DNA from: a bacterium
Lineage (GTDB): Bacteria > Verrucomicrobiota > Verrucomicrobiia > Limisphaerales > J093
Direction: 5' to 3'
Assembly (NCBI GenBank): GCA_021784265.1
Contig: JAJXTA010000006.1
Coordinates: 1-15,983, forward strand
Length of the DNA: 15,983 nt
The position numbers were made by a program, and so were the translations under genes. Below the pieces are notes generated by a model, which searched no databases, was not told the origin of the DNA, and saw only the letters and a program-made list of their open reading frames with translations. The first letter of the stretch is position 1. Each line of letters starts with the position of its first letter. This document shows, one piece after another, positions 6,558 through 14,846 of the stretch.

Positions 6558-7211
6558 ATGTCTGACCTCTTTCCGAAGTGGACCAACCGCCTCCCGCTCT
6601 ACGCGGCGGTGAGCGGCGTGCTCGCCGTGACCTCCGTGACGGCGGCGGTCTGGTATTATTTCACCCCCAAGTACGCCCGGGTGGGCTACCAGCCGCTGCA
6701 GCCGGTGACCTTCTCCCACGCCACCCACGCCGACCAGTTGGGGATCGACTGCCGCTACTGTCACAACGGGGTCGAAAAGTCGTGGTTTTCCAACGTGCCC
6801 GCCAGCACGGTGTGCATGAACTGCCATGTGCAGGTGCTCAAGGATGACCCCCGCCTGGCCCTGGTGCGGGAGAGCGCCCAGTCGGGGCGCCCGATCCCCT
6901 GGGTGCAGGTGCATAAGCTGCCCGATTATGTCTTCTTCAACCATTCAGTGCACGTGAACCGGGGGATCAGTTGCGTCGCCTGCCACGGCCAGGTGAATCA
7001 TGAGGATGAAATCCGGCATCTCCAGCCGCTGAGCATGACGTTCTGTCTGGATTGCCACCGGCAGCCCGCGGCCAATCTGCGCCCGCCCAACCAAGTCTAT
7101 AACTTGGACTGGCAGCCCGCCAGCCCGGAGAAGCAACTGGCCGATGGGACGCGGTTCATGAAGGAGTGGAAGGTGGAGTCCCTGGAGAATTGCACCACGT
7201 GTCACCGATGA
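6558..7211 (+). CDS. actA: ACIII pentaheme cytochrome c subunit ActA
   Basis: A 217-residue protein with one N-terminal membrane helix (about 13-35) and a periplasmic domain. It carries five CxxCH heme-binding motifs at C65-H69, C86-H90, C139-H143, C163-H167 and C212-H216; the last sits one residue from the C-terminus. Five hemes, one anchor and position as first gene before a fused Mo/Fe-S protein and an NrfD protein are the hallmarks of ActA in alternative complex III. There it takes electrons from the ActB Fe-S chain and passes them towards ActE or an external cytochrome c. The ATG at 6558 has no Shine-Dalgarno sequence but is the only start giving the expected short cytoplasmic tail. Its stop overlaps the next start as ATGA. 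Confidence 0.95.
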   Translation: MSDLFPKWTNRLPLYAAVSGVLAVTSVTAAVWYYFTPKYARVGYQPLQPVTFSHATHADQLGIDCRYCHNGVEKSWFSNVPASTVCMNCHVQVLKDDPRLALVRESAQSGRPIPWVQVHKLPDYVFFNHSVHVNRGISCVACHGQVNHEDEIRHLQPLSMTFCLDCHRQPAANLRPPNQVYNLDWQPASPEKQLADGTRFMKEWKVESLENCTTCHR

Positions 7212-10200
7212 AAGACCTTGCCCCCCCCACGGCCGCGCCGACCACGGGGCGGCAGTATTGGCGCAGCCTGGACGAGCTGGCGGACACGCCGGAGTTCCGC
7301 GCCTGGATGGAGCGGGAGTTCCCCGCCGGGGCCAGCGAGTTCACCGACCCGCTCTCGCGCCGCTACTTCGTGAAGATCATGTCCGCCTCGTTTCTGCTGG
7401 CGGGGGTGGGGCTGACGGGGTGCCGGCGGCCGGTGGAGACGATCCTGCCCTTCTCGAAGCTCCCGCAGGGCTATCTGTACGGGGTGCCGCAGTATTATGC
7501 CACGGCGATGCCCGCGCCGGGCGGGGCGCTCCCGCTGGTGGTCCGGGCCAACGACGGGCGCCCGACCAAGATCGAGGGAAATCCGGAGCATCCCCTGAAC
7601 CGCCCCGGGGCAGGGCAGAGCCAGGTCTTCAAGCAGGGGGCGACCGACGTCTTCGCCCAAGCAGCGATCCTGGGGTTATATGACCCCGACCGGGCGCAAC
7701 GATTCACCTTCAAAGGGGAGAATGTCGCCCGGGAGAAGGCGCTGGATTTCCTGACACAGACCGCGCGCCAAGCGGCGGCCAACCAAGGGCGCGGGCTTTG
7801 CTTTCTGGTGGAGGCGAGCGATGCCCCGTCGCGCGCCCGCTTGCAGAAGGTCATCAGCGACAAGTACCCGCAGGCGCGGTGGTTCGGGTTCAACCCGGTG
7901 GAGTTCGACGTGCCTCGCCAGGCGGCCACGCTGGCGTTTGGCCAGCCGGTCAGGCCCTTCGTCCAGTTGGAGCGGGCCCGGCGCATCGTTGCCCTGGACT
8001 GTGATTTCCTCGGGCTGGAGGCCGATGCCTTCCGCCAGATCCGCGGCTTTGCGCGGGGGCGGCGGCTGGAGCGGCCGACCGACGACATGAGCCGGCTCTA
8101 CGTGGTGGAGGGGGTGTTCAGCCTCACCGGGATGAATGCCGACCACCGGCTGGCGGTGCCGGCGGGGGCGATCTTCCCCGTGGCGTGTCGCTTGGCGGCG
8201 GAGGTCATCGAACAGAGCCACGCCCAGGACCAGGACAGCCGGGCCGGGGAGTTCCGCCAAGCCCTGCTCAAGGCCAGCGCGGGGTTGAAGGTGGACGCGG
8301 GGTGGGTGCGGGAATGCGTGAAGGACCTGTTGGCCCATCGCGGGGAGGTGGTCGTGCTGGCGGGACATCGGCAGCCGGTCGAAGTCCATTTGCTGGCCCA
8401 GGCCATCAATTTCCATCTCGGGGCGGTGGGGAGCACCGTGCTGCTCGCACCCGCGTCCGATCCCGGGTTGGGCTCCTTGAGCGCACTGGCGCGCGCGTTG
8501 AACGCCGGCGAGGTCGAGACCTTGGCCATCTTGGGCGGCAACCCGGCCTACAGCGCCCCGGCCGACCTGAACTGGCCGCAGGCCCAACGCAAAGCCCGCA
8601 CCGTGCTGCGCCTGGGCGACTACGAGGACGAGACCTTTGCCCTGACGGACTGGCACTTGCCCGCCGCCCATTTCCTGGAGTCGTGGGGGGATGCGCGGAG
8701 CAGCGACGGCACCCTGGTCCCGGTGCAGCCGTTGATCGAGCCGCTGTTTGGGGGCGTGACGGAGCTGGAAGTGCTGGCGCGCCTGGGGGGTGTCGCCGAC
8801 CCGAGCCCCTACGCGGTCGTGCGCGAGACCTTCCGCCAATTGGCGCCCGCGGGCGTGTTCGAGGAGAACTGGAAGAAGTTCCTGCACGACGGCTACTGGG
8901 AAGGGAGCGCCGCGGCGCCGGTCACCGCCGAGTATGACTGGGCCAGCGCCGCCCCGGCCATCCTGGCGGGGCGGGTGCTCCCGCCGCCGACGGCCCAGCA
9001 GCTCGAGGTGGTCTTTCAGCGGGATTACCGGCTGGACGACGGGCGGTACAATAACAATGGGTGGTTACAGGAGCTGCCTGACCCGATTACCAAGCTGACG
9101 TGGGATAACGTGATTTTGCTCAGCGAGCGCACGGCCGCCGAGCTGGGCGTGGTTGTGGTCGATCATGCCATGAACAACCTGCGGGTGCCGGTGGTGCGCC
9201 TGGAGGCAGGGGGGCGGGCGATTGAGGGGCCGGCCTGGATCCAGCCTGGTCTGGCGGACTATCAACTGGTGGTCACGCTGGGTTATGGCCGGACGGCCAC
9301 GGGTCGCGTTGGGGTGGGGACCGGCTACAACGGTTATCCGCTCCGCACCAGCACCGAGCCGAACCTGGCCACCGGCGCCAAGCTGAGCCTCACCGGGCGG
9401 GACTACTCCCTGGCCTGTGCCCAGGACCACTGGGGAATGGAGGGGCGGCCGATCGTCCGCGAGGCCAACCTCGAGACCTATCGGCGGGAACCGGAGTTTG
9501 TCGAGGCGGTGACCTACCAGGAGCCACCGGTGGTCAAGCCGCTTTACCCCAATCCGTTGGACGTGCCCAACGCCCAAGGCGTGACCCCCAAGCAAGCGGC
9601 GATGAATTGGTGGGGGCTGGTGGTGGACCTCAACTCCTGCGTCGGTTGCTCGGCCTGCGTGATTGCCTGCCAGAGCGAAAACAACATTCCGATCGTCGGC
9701 AAGGACCAAGTCCGGCGCCACCGCGAGATGCACTGGATCCGGATTGACCGCTATTACACGGGCCCCGTGGCGGACCCCCAGGCGGTGGTCCAACCGATGA
9801 TGTGCCAGCATTGCGAGTCGGCCCCGTGCGAGAATGTCTGTCCGGTCAACGCCACCGTGCATGATGCCGAGGGGCTGAACCAGATGGTGTATAACCGCTG
9901 CGTTGGGACACGGTATTGCTCCAACAACTGCCCCTATAAGGTCCGGCGCTTTAATTTCTTCGATTACAACCGCCGGCCGCTCAACGGCCTGTATAAGAGC
10001 CCGCTGACCAGCTTCACCAACGGGGAGTGGGAGTTGAAACGCTGGTTCTTCAATCCCGACCGCGGCAGCCGCAAGGAGGATGAGTGGGACCTCCTCAAGC
10101 TGGCCAAGAACCCGGACGTGACCGTGCGGATGCGCGGGGTGATGGAGAAGTGTAGCATGTGCGTGCAGCGGATCGAGCAGGCCAAGATCGCGCGCAAGGT

Positions 10201-10543
10201 GCGGGCCGGGGCCTCGGGGGAGGTCGAGGTGCCCGATGGCGTGATCCAGACGGCCTGCCAGCAGGCGTGCCCGGCGGAGGCCATTGTCTTTGGCAACCTG
10301 AAGGATCCGACCACCCAGGTCTCTCGGGCACACGCCCAGACGCGCAACTACGCGGTGTTGAGTTCCTTCCTGACTAAGCCGCGAGTCACCTATCTGGCCC
10401 GTGTGCGCAATCCCAACCCGGCGATGCCCGATTATCATACGCAACCGTTGAGCACGACTGAATTCCTGAGCCATGGCAACCAGCTCCGCCCGCTGGGGGC
10501 CGCCGGCGGCGAGGCCGGGCGGGAACAGAAAGGAGCACCCTAA
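7208..10543 (+). CDS. actB: ACIII subunit ActB, fused molybdopterin-like and ferredoxin-like domains
   Basis: A 1111-residue fusion of a molybdopterin-oxidoreductase-like half (about 75-780) and a four-cluster ferredoxin half. About 50 residues precede SRRYFVK (50-56), the late twin-arginine signal typical of this family. LTGC at 69-72 is lipobox-like. Fe-S cysteines: C811/C814/C817/C821, C866/C869/C874/C878, C898/C904/C908, C982/C985 and C1017/C1021. The third group reads CVGTRYC, with T901 where a fourth-cluster cysteine would be, as expected for the [3Fe-4S] cluster of ActB. In characterised ACIII the molybdopterin-like half carries no cofactor and is a scaffold. Role: Fe-S wire from ActC quinol oxidation to the ActA hemes. 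The start ATG overlaps the actA stop (ATGA), implying coupling. An in-frame GTG/ATG further upstream inside actA is less likely. Confidence 0.95.
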   Translation: MKDLAPPTAAPTTGRQYWRSLDELADTPEFRAWMEREFPAGASEFTDPLSRRYFVKIMSASFLLAGVGLTGCRRPVETILPFSKLPQGYLYGVPQYYATAMPAPGGALPLVVRANDGRPTKIEGNPEHPLNRPGAGQSQVFKQGATDVFAQAAILGLYDPDRAQRFTFKGENVAREKALDFLTQTARQAAANQGRGLCFLVEASDAPSRARLQKVISDKYPQARWFGFNPVEFDVPRQAATLAFGQPVRPFVQLERARRIVALDCDFLGLEADAFRQIRGFARGRRLERPTDDMSRLYVVEGVFSLTGMNADHRLAVPAGAIFPVACRLAAEVIEQSHAQDQDSRAGEFRQALLKASAGLKVDAGWVRECVKDLLAHRGEVVVLAGHRQPVEVHLLAQAINFHLGAVGSTVLLAPASDPGLGSLSALARALNAGEVETLAILGGNPAYSAPADLNWPQAQRKARTVLRLGDYEDETFALTDWHLPAAHFLESWGDARSSDGTLVPVQPLIEPLFGGVTELEVLARLGGVADPSPYAVVRETFRQLAPAGVFEENWKKFLHDGYWEGSAAAPVTAEYDWASAAPAILAGRVLPPPTAQQLEVVFQRDYRLDDGRYNNNGWLQELPDPITKLTWDNVILLSERTAAELGVVVVDHAMNNLRVPVVRLEAGGRAIEGPAWIQPGLADYQLVVTLGYGRTATGRVGVGTGYNGYPLRTSTEPNLATGAKLSLTGRDYSLACAQDHWGMEGRPIVREANLETYRREPEFVEAVTYQEPPVVKPLYPNPLDVPNAQGVTPKQAAMNWWGLVVDLNSCVGCSACVIACQSENNIPIVGKDQVRRHREMHWIRIDRYYTGPVADPQAVVQPMMCQHCESAPCENVCPVNATVHDAEGLNQMVYNRCVGTRYCSNNCPYKVRRFNFFDYNRRPLNGLYKSPLTSFTNGEWELKRWFFNPDRGSRKEDEWDLLKLAKNPDVTVRMRGVMEKCSMCVQRIEQAKIARKVRAGASGEVEVPDGVIQTACQQACPAEAIVFGNLKDPTTQVSRAHAQTRNYAVLSSFLTKPRVTYLARVRNPNPAMPDYHTQPLSTTEFLSHGNQLRPLGAAGGEAGREQKGAP
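10531..10535 (+). promoter_or_regulatory. Shine-Dalgarno AGGAG for actC
   Basis: AGGAG lies 7 nt before the ATG at 10543 and inside the last codons of actB. The stop and start share one base (TAATG), so this site permits both re-initiation and fresh initiation. Confidence 0.75.
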
Positions 10544-11964
10544 TGGCCGAGGCCATTGATCATCTGCGGATCGTCCCGCCGCCGCGGGAGCTGGAGCGGG
10601 TGCCGCTGGTGGCCAACCAGCGCGGCTTGGGCTGGTTGTCCGATGCCATCGCCGGGATTGCCGAGCGCAAGACCCCTACTTGGTGGTGGGTTGCCTTTGG
10701 GATCAGCGTGGTGCTGATGAGCGTGTGTTTTTCCTTGATCCTCTACCTCATGTCCACCGGCGTGGGGGTGTGGGGCTTGGGTCATCCGGTGATGTGGGGC
10801 TGGGCGATTGTCAACTTCGTTTGGTGGATCGGCATCGGCCACGCGGGGACGCTGATCTCCGCCATCCTGTTCCTGTTGCGCCAGCGGTGGCGGACGGCGG
10901 TGAACCGGGCGGCCGAGGCGATGACCATCTTCGCGGTCATGTGCGCGGGCATCTACCCTGTCATTCACATTGGGCGCATTTGGTATGGCTGGTGGCTGCT
11001 GCCGTTCCCTAACTCGAACAGCATTTGGCCCCAGTTCCGCTCGCCGTTGATGTGGGACGTGTTCGCGGTTTCGACCTACTTCACGGTCTCGGTGTTGTTC
11101 TGGTATATGGGCTTGATCCCGGACTTAGCGGTGATGCGGGACCGTTCCAAGAGCCGCCTGCGCCAAGCGCTCTACGGTTTCTTCGCCTTGGGCTGGACCG
11201 GGTCCAACCGGCATTGGAGCAACTACGAGCGGGCGTACCTAATCCTGGCCGGCTTGTCCACGCCGCTGGTGCTCTCGGTGCACAGTATCGTGTCCTTGGA
11301 CTTCGCCGTTTCGCAGTTGCCGGGCTGGCACACGACGATCTTCCCGCCGTATTTCGTGGCGGGGGCGGTGTTCTCCGGCTTCGGGATGGTGCTGACGCTG
11401 TTGATTCCGATCCGGAAGATCTGCAAGTTGGAGGAAGTGATCACCATGAAGCACATCGAGGTGATGTGCAAGGTGACGCTGGCGACGGGCTCGATTGTCG
11501 GTTACGCCTACACCATGGAGGTCTTTATCGCCTGGTACAGCGGCAACGCCTTCGAGCGCTTTGCCTTCTGGAACCGGGCGTTCGGCCCCTACTGGTGGGC
11601 GTATTGGACGATGCTCTCGTGCAACGTTTTCATCCCGCAACTGTTCTGGTTCCGCAAGGTGCGCCGCAATCTCTACGCCGTGTTTATCATTTCCATTTGC
11701 GTCAACATCGGGATGTGGTTCGAGCGCTTCGTCATCATTGTCACTTCGTTGAACCGGGAGTTCCTCCCCTCGAACTGGAATTATTACATCCCGACGTGGG
11801 TGGATATTTGCACCTTCATCGGGACCTTCGGCCTGTTCTTCACCTTCTTCCTGCTCTTCATGCGCTTCGTGCCCATCGTGGCGATTGCCGAGGTCAAAGG
11901 GGTCACGCCCCAGGCCGATCCGCATCATCCGCTCGGGGGGGCCAAACTGGGAGGAGGCCATTGA
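10543..11964 (+). CDS. actC: ACIII quinol-oxidising membrane subunit ActC (NrfD-like)
   Basis: A 473-residue polytopic membrane protein of the NrfD/PsrC family with about ten predicted helices beginning near residue 45. [10 protein letters not shown] places H142 and SPLMWDVF places D172. These match the conserved His/Asp pair that, as I recall from ACIII structures, lines the menaquinol site next to the ActB Fe-S clusters. [11 protein letters not shown] in the late helices is also typical of ActC. The protein oxidises quinol at the periplasmic face, and related NrfD proteins have been proposed to couple this to proton movement. It starts on ATG with AGGAG 7 nt upstream and shares one base with the actB stop. 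The gene ends in TGATG, followed by a duplicated junction before actD. Highly similar in kind to ActF, its paralogue in the same operon. Confidence 0.94.
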   Translation: MAEAIDHLRIVPPPRELERVPLVANQRGLGWLSDAIAGIAERKTPTWWWVAFGISVVLMSVCFSLILYLMSTGVGVWGLGHPVMWGWAIVNFVWWIGIGHAGTLISAILFLLRQRWRTAVNRAAEAMTIFAVMCAGIYPVIHIGRIWYGWWLLPFPNSNSIWPQFRSPLMWDVFAVSTYFTVSVLFWYMGLIPDLAVMRDRSKSRLRQALYGFFALGWTGSNRHWSNYERAYLILAGLSTPLVLSVHSIVSLDFAVSQLPGWHTTIFPPYFVAGAVFSGFGMVLTLLIPIRKICKLEEVITMKHIEVMCKVTLATGSIVGYAYTMEVFIAWYSGNAFERFAFWNRAFGPYWWAYWTMLSCNVFIPQLFWFRKVRRNLYAVFIISICVNIGMWFERFVIIVTSLNREFLPSNWNYYIPTWVDICTFIGTFGLFFTFFLLFMRFVPIVAIAEVKGVTPQADPHHPLGGAKLGGGH

Positions 11965-12005
11965 TGAGGCACCCAGGCACCCACGGGAAAGGAGGCCACT
12001 GATGA
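11953..12005 (+). repeat. Duplicated RBS/stop/start junction between actC and actD
   Basis: GGAGGCCATTGATGA (11953-11967) and GGAGGCCACTGATGA (11991-12005) match at 14 of 15 bases, 38 bp apart. Each unit carries a GGAGG, a Gly-His-stop coding end and an overlapping TGATG. The first copy ends actC. The second ends a 12-codon mini-ORF and starts actD. Confidence 0.85.
11964..12002 (+). other. 12-codon mini-ORF between actC and actD
   Basis: ATG at 11964, sharing its A with the actC stop, opens a 12-residue frame ([12 protein letters not shown]) closed by TGA at 12000-12002, which in turn overlaps the actD ATG. GGAGG (11953-11957) stands 6 nt before it. It probably arose by duplication of the junction, not as a protein gene. 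It could carry ribosomes from actC to actD. Confidence 0.45.
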
Positions 12006-12541
12006 CGGCGACGCCCACGCGCTACGGCTTGGTGGCCGAGTTCGAGACGCCGGCGGCGACGATGCATGCGGCCGCCCGGCTGCGGGACGAGGGGTTTCAG
12101 CACTGGGACGTGTTCACCCCCTATCCGGTGCACGGGATGGACAAGGCCATGGGCCTCAAGAGCTCGAAGGTGGGCTGGTTTTCCTTCTTGGGCGGGGTCA
12201 CCGGCTACACCACCGGCATGTTGATGATCTGGTTCATGAACAAGCTCGACTATCCGATCCCGGTGGGGGGCAAGCCGCTCTTTAGTCCGTTCTCGGCCTT
12301 CCCGCCCTCCTACGAGCTGACCATTCTGTTCGGCTCGTTCGGGGCGTTGCTCGGAATGCTGTTTTTGAATCGGCTGCCCCGCTTGCATCACCCGCTGTTG
12401 AAGCATCGGCGGTTTGCCTTGGCGAGCCACGACCGCTTCTTTATCGTGGTCGAGACCAGTGATCCGCGGTATCGGGAAGGGGAGACGCGCACCCTGCTGG
12501 AGTCGTTGGGCAGCACGCAGGTCGAACCCGTCGAGGAGTGA
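12002..12541 (+). CDS. actD: ACIII subunit ActD (DUF3341)
   Basis: A 179-residue protein of the DUF3341 family, which is ActD of alternative complex III. A soluble alpha/beta part (1-56), starting with RYGLVAEFETPAAT, is followed by two membrane helices (about 57-78 and 104-124). Between them lies a loop with KPLFSPFSAFPPSYE, and a cytoplasmic tail follows, including SHDRFFIVV. In known complexes ActD packs against the membrane subunits and binds no redox cofactor. The ATG at 12002 is chosen because GGAGG (11991-11995) lies 6 nt before it and family members begin close to RYGL. A longer frame begins at 11885 inside actC but adds only low-complexity Arg/Pro sequence. The gene continues the actABC order, and its stop is followed 2 nt later by the actE ATG. 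Confidence 0.92.
   Translation: MTATPTRYGLVAEFETPAATMHAAARLRDEGFQHWDVFTPYPVHGMDKAMGLKSSKVGWFSFLGGVTGYTTGMLMIWFMNKLDYPIPVGGKPLFSPFSAFPPSYELTILFGSFGALLGMLFLNRLPRLHHPLLKHRRFALASHDRFFIVVETSDPRYREGETRTLLESLGSTQVEPVEE
12533..12538 (+). promoter_or_regulatory. Shine-Dalgarno GAGGAG deciding the actE start
   Basis: GAGGAG sits 5 nt before the ATG at 12544. A GTG at 12538 is also in frame and overlaps the actD stop, but it falls on the last base of this site and so cannot use it. The ATG is preferred. Confidence 0.65.
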
Positions 12542-12543
12542 TC

Positions 12544-13155
12544 ATGCGTTACATCTTCGCTGTCTTTGCCCTCCTGGTGGTCCTGGTGGTGAGCGTGGCC
12601 GGGTTCCGGGGCCAGATGTCGCGCCGGCCTCCGATCGAGTTGTTCCCTGACATGGTGCGGCAGCCACGGGTGCGCCCGGAGAGTTACGCCGAGTTCTTCA
12701 CCAACGGTTTCGGCTCGCGGTTGCCGGTGGCGGGCACCATCGCCCGCGATGCCGCCTACCAGGACCTTCCCCTCAACACCGGGCGTGTCCCGGGCACCAC
12801 CAACTTCGTGGAGTTGAGCCCGGTGCCGATGACGGCCGAGTTGCTCGCCCGTGGGCGGGACCGGTTTCAGATCAGTTGTCTGCCCTGTCACGGGGCGTTG
12901 GCCGACGGCAAGGGCATTACCACCAAATACGGCATGACGGTCATTGCCAACCTGCACGATGCGCGCATCGTGCAGATGGGCGATGGGGAGATCTTCAACA
13001 CCATCACCTACGGCAAGAACCTGATGCAGGGTTACGGCGCGAACATTGCCATCCGCGATCGCTGGGCCATCATCGCCTATGTGCGGGCACTGCAACTGAG
13101 CCAATTGGGGGCGCGCGACGACGTGCCGCCCGCTCAGCGCGCCGCGTTGCGTTAA
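12544..13155 (+). CDS. actE: ACIII monoheme cytochrome c subunit ActE
   Basis: A 203-residue cytochrome c with one N-terminal hydrophobic helix (about 3-20) and a class I cytochrome domain. The single heme site is CLPCH at 112-116. M161 in NLMQGYG is the likely distal ligand. SRRPPIELFPDM (26-37) is the ActE signature just after the membrane segment. ActE is the mobile exit cytochrome of the complex, handing electrons to the terminal oxidase. Where many ActE proteins, as I recall them, have a lipobox Cys (AGCRG), this one reads AGFRG with F21, so an uncleaved helix anchor is more likely than a lipid. It starts 2 nt after the actD stop and ends 6 nt before actF. Confidence 0.92.
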   Translation: MRYIFAVFALLVVLVVSVAGFRGQMSRRPPIELFPDMVRQPRVRPESYAEFFTNGFGSRLPVAGTIARDAAYQDLPLNTGRVPGTTNFVELSPVPMTAELLARGRDRFQISCLPCHGALADGKGITTKYGMTVIANLHDARIVQMGDGEIFNTITYGKNLMQGYGANIAIRDRWAIIAYVRALQLSQLGARDDVPPAQRAALR

Positions 13156-13161
13156 CTGCCT

Positions 13162-14433
13162 ATGTCTGCTTCTGCTCCGACTCCTGCCGCCGGCCCGTTG
13201 GACTTGGCCCGGTGGCGCAATCTCCCGCTGGGTCTGATGGCCGTGGGCGGCCTGGGCTGCTTGGTCACGCTGCTGGTGAACAGCCGGCAGTTTGGCTTTT
13301 CGTGGCTGCTGGGGTTCATGTTCTATCTCAGCCTGGCGCTGGGCGCGTTGTTCCTGGTCTTGATGCACCACCTGTTCGATGCGAGCTGGTCGGTGGCCAT
13401 CCGCCGGCTCTGCGAGCATCTGGCGGCGTTGTGCTTCCCGTGGTTGGCGTTGCTCTTTGTGCCCATCGCCCTGTTGGCGCCTCGCATCTACCCCTGGATG
13501 CGGGAAACCGGGACGACGGACCATTTCTTGTCCGCGAAAGCGCCCCTGTTCACCCGCCCGATGTTCTACGTGGTGGCGGTGTTCTGTTTCTGGATCTGGG
13601 GGCTGTTCACGCACCGCTTGCGCCGCTGGTCGCTCCAACAGGACGCCGATGGGGCGGCGCGCTGCACCCAAATGATGCGGCGTTATTCGGGCGGCGGGGT
13701 AGTCCTCTATCCGATCGTGCTCACCCTGGCGGCGATCATGTGGGTCAAGGCCCTCCAGCATCAGTGGTTCTCGACGATGTATGGGGTGTATTACTTCGCC
13801 GAGAGTGTCTGGGTGACGGTGGCGACCGTCTATTTCATCGCCCTGCTGCTCAAGTCCGCCGGCAAGCTCGACGCCCTGCTGCAAGAGACCCAATTCTACA
13901 TGCTGGGTTCGTTGCTGTTGGCGTTCACGGTCTTCTACGCCTACATTCATTTCGCCCAGTACTTCATCATCTGGAACGCCAATTTGCCGGAGGAAACGTA
14001 TTGGTACGTCCTGCGGGAGCGGGGCAGTTGGTGGTACGTGGGGATGATCATCATCTTCGGCCATTTCTTCCTCCCCTTCCTGGCGCTGCTCCGGATTGAC
14101 GTGAAGCTGAAGTTTGCCTGCATGCTGCCGCTCTGTCTGTGGGCGTGGTTGATGCATTACTTCGACATGGCGTTCAACATCATGCCGGTGTTGCACCCGA
14201 ACAACTTCAGCTTCACCGGGATGTGGGCGGACCTCTCCTGCCTGGCCCTGATGGGGGGTGTGTTGCTGCGGGCGTTTGTGCGCGACTGCGGGCGTTATCC
14301 CCTCTACCCGCTGAAGGACCCGCGGCTGGGCGAGTGCCTGGGCGTTTACCACGCCCCCGCGGTCGCGTCCACCCCGGCCAGTGCGGCCCCGCCGCTCGGC
14401 ACGGCGGGAGCCAAACCGAAAACCGCCTCCTGA
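13162..14433 (+). CDS. actF: ACIII second NrfD-like membrane subunit ActF
   Basis: A 423-residue polytopic membrane protein with about ten helices, beginning near residue 22 (LPLGLMAVGG), and a Pro/Ala-rich C-terminal tail from about 395. It is the second NrfD-type subunit of alternative complex III, a paralogue of ActC with no direct Fe-S neighbour. Family features include FMFYLSLALGALFLVLMHHL (52-71), the HYFDMAFNIMPV segment late in the protein, and RYPLYPLKDPRL near the end. In known ACIII it pairs with ActC in the membrane and has been proposed to take part in proton transfer; a quinol site is less certain here. ATG at 13162 follows the actE stop by 6 nt without a Shine-Dalgarno sequence. 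Its stop overlaps the next start as TGATG. Confidence 0.93.
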   Translation: MSASAPTPAAGPLDLARWRNLPLGLMAVGGLGCLVTLLVNSRQFGFSWLLGFMFYLSLALGALFLVLMHHLFDASWSVAIRRLCEHLAALCFPWLALLFVPIALLAPRIYPWMRETGTTDHFLSAKAPLFTRPMFYVVAVFCFWIWGLFTHRLRRWSLQQDADGAARCTQMMRRYSGGGVVLYPIVLTLAAIMWVKALQHQWFSTMYGVYYFAESVWVTVATVYFIALLLKSAGKLDALLQETQFYMLGSLLLAFTVFYAYIHFAQYFIIWNANLPEETYWYVLRERGSWWYVGMIIIFGHFFLPFLALLRIDVKLKFACMLPLCLWAWLMHYFDMAFNIMPVLHPNNFSFTGMWADLSCLALMGGVLLRAFVRDCGRYPLYPLKDPRLGECLGVYHAPAVASTPASAAPPLGTAGAKPKTAS

Positions 14434-14804
14434 TGAAACTGCCCTCTTGTTGTGCGGACAAGGCCAGCCTCGGCGCTTGGATCGTCGGGATCGCCGGCCT
14501 GTTCTTGATCCTGGTCGTGTTAGCCGGTTTGGTGCGCCAACGCACCGCCCCTCCCGCCATCGACGAGGCGCGCAAGGAACTGCGGCGGCGCAATCTGGTC
14601 GAAATGCGCGCCGCCAACCAAGCCGCTCTGGAAACCTACGCCCTTTTGGACCCGACCAAAGGAATTGTCCGCCTGCCCATCGAGCGGGCGATGCAACTGA
14701 CGCTGGAGCTCTGGCGGGACCCGGCTGCCGGGCGCTCGAATCTGCTGAGCCGGCTGGCCACGGCGACGGCCAAACCGCCGGAGAAGCCCAATCCCTACGA
14801 GTGA
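14433..14804 (+). CDS. Small single-TM protein associated with the ACIII operon
   Basis: A 123-residue protein with one N-terminal membrane helix (about 14-34, SLGAWIVGIAGLFLILVVLAG region), a charged Arg/Glu-rich helix (45-65), and a conserved-looking core, YALLDPTKGIVRLPIERAMQ (69-88). It ends in a Pro/Lys-rich tail. I recall similar short proteins with a G-I-V-R-I/L-P-I-x-R-A-M motif beside ACIII, SCO and oxidase genes in Verrucomicrobiota and Planctomycetes. No function is established. Two cysteines (6-7) precede the helix on the probable cytoplasmic side. The start overlaps the actF stop (TGATG), so co-translation is likely. A role as an accessory or assembly subunit of ACIII or the linked oxidase is an inference. 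Confidence 0.82.
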   Translation: MKLPSCCADKASLGAWIVGIAGLFLILVVLAGLVRQRTAPPAIDEARKELRRRNLVEMRAANQAALETYALLDPTKGIVRLPIERAMQLTLELWRDPAAGRSNLLSRLATATAKPPEKPNPYE

Positions 14805-14846
14805 TCGGTGCGCGGTCCGTCGCTGCTGTTGACTGCCGACTCGCCC

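Noticed and set aside
9065..10474. A 469-codon minus-strand frame opposite the Fe-S half of actB
   Set aside because: Antisense to conserved cysteine motifs. The His/Arg/Pro-rich translation has no domain signal.
7208..10543. ActB as a catalytic molybdoenzyme such as a polysulfide or formate reductase
   Set aside because: The gene order actABCDEF, the fused architecture and the three-cysteine third cluster are those of ACIII, where the molybdopterin-like half is known to be cofactor-free.
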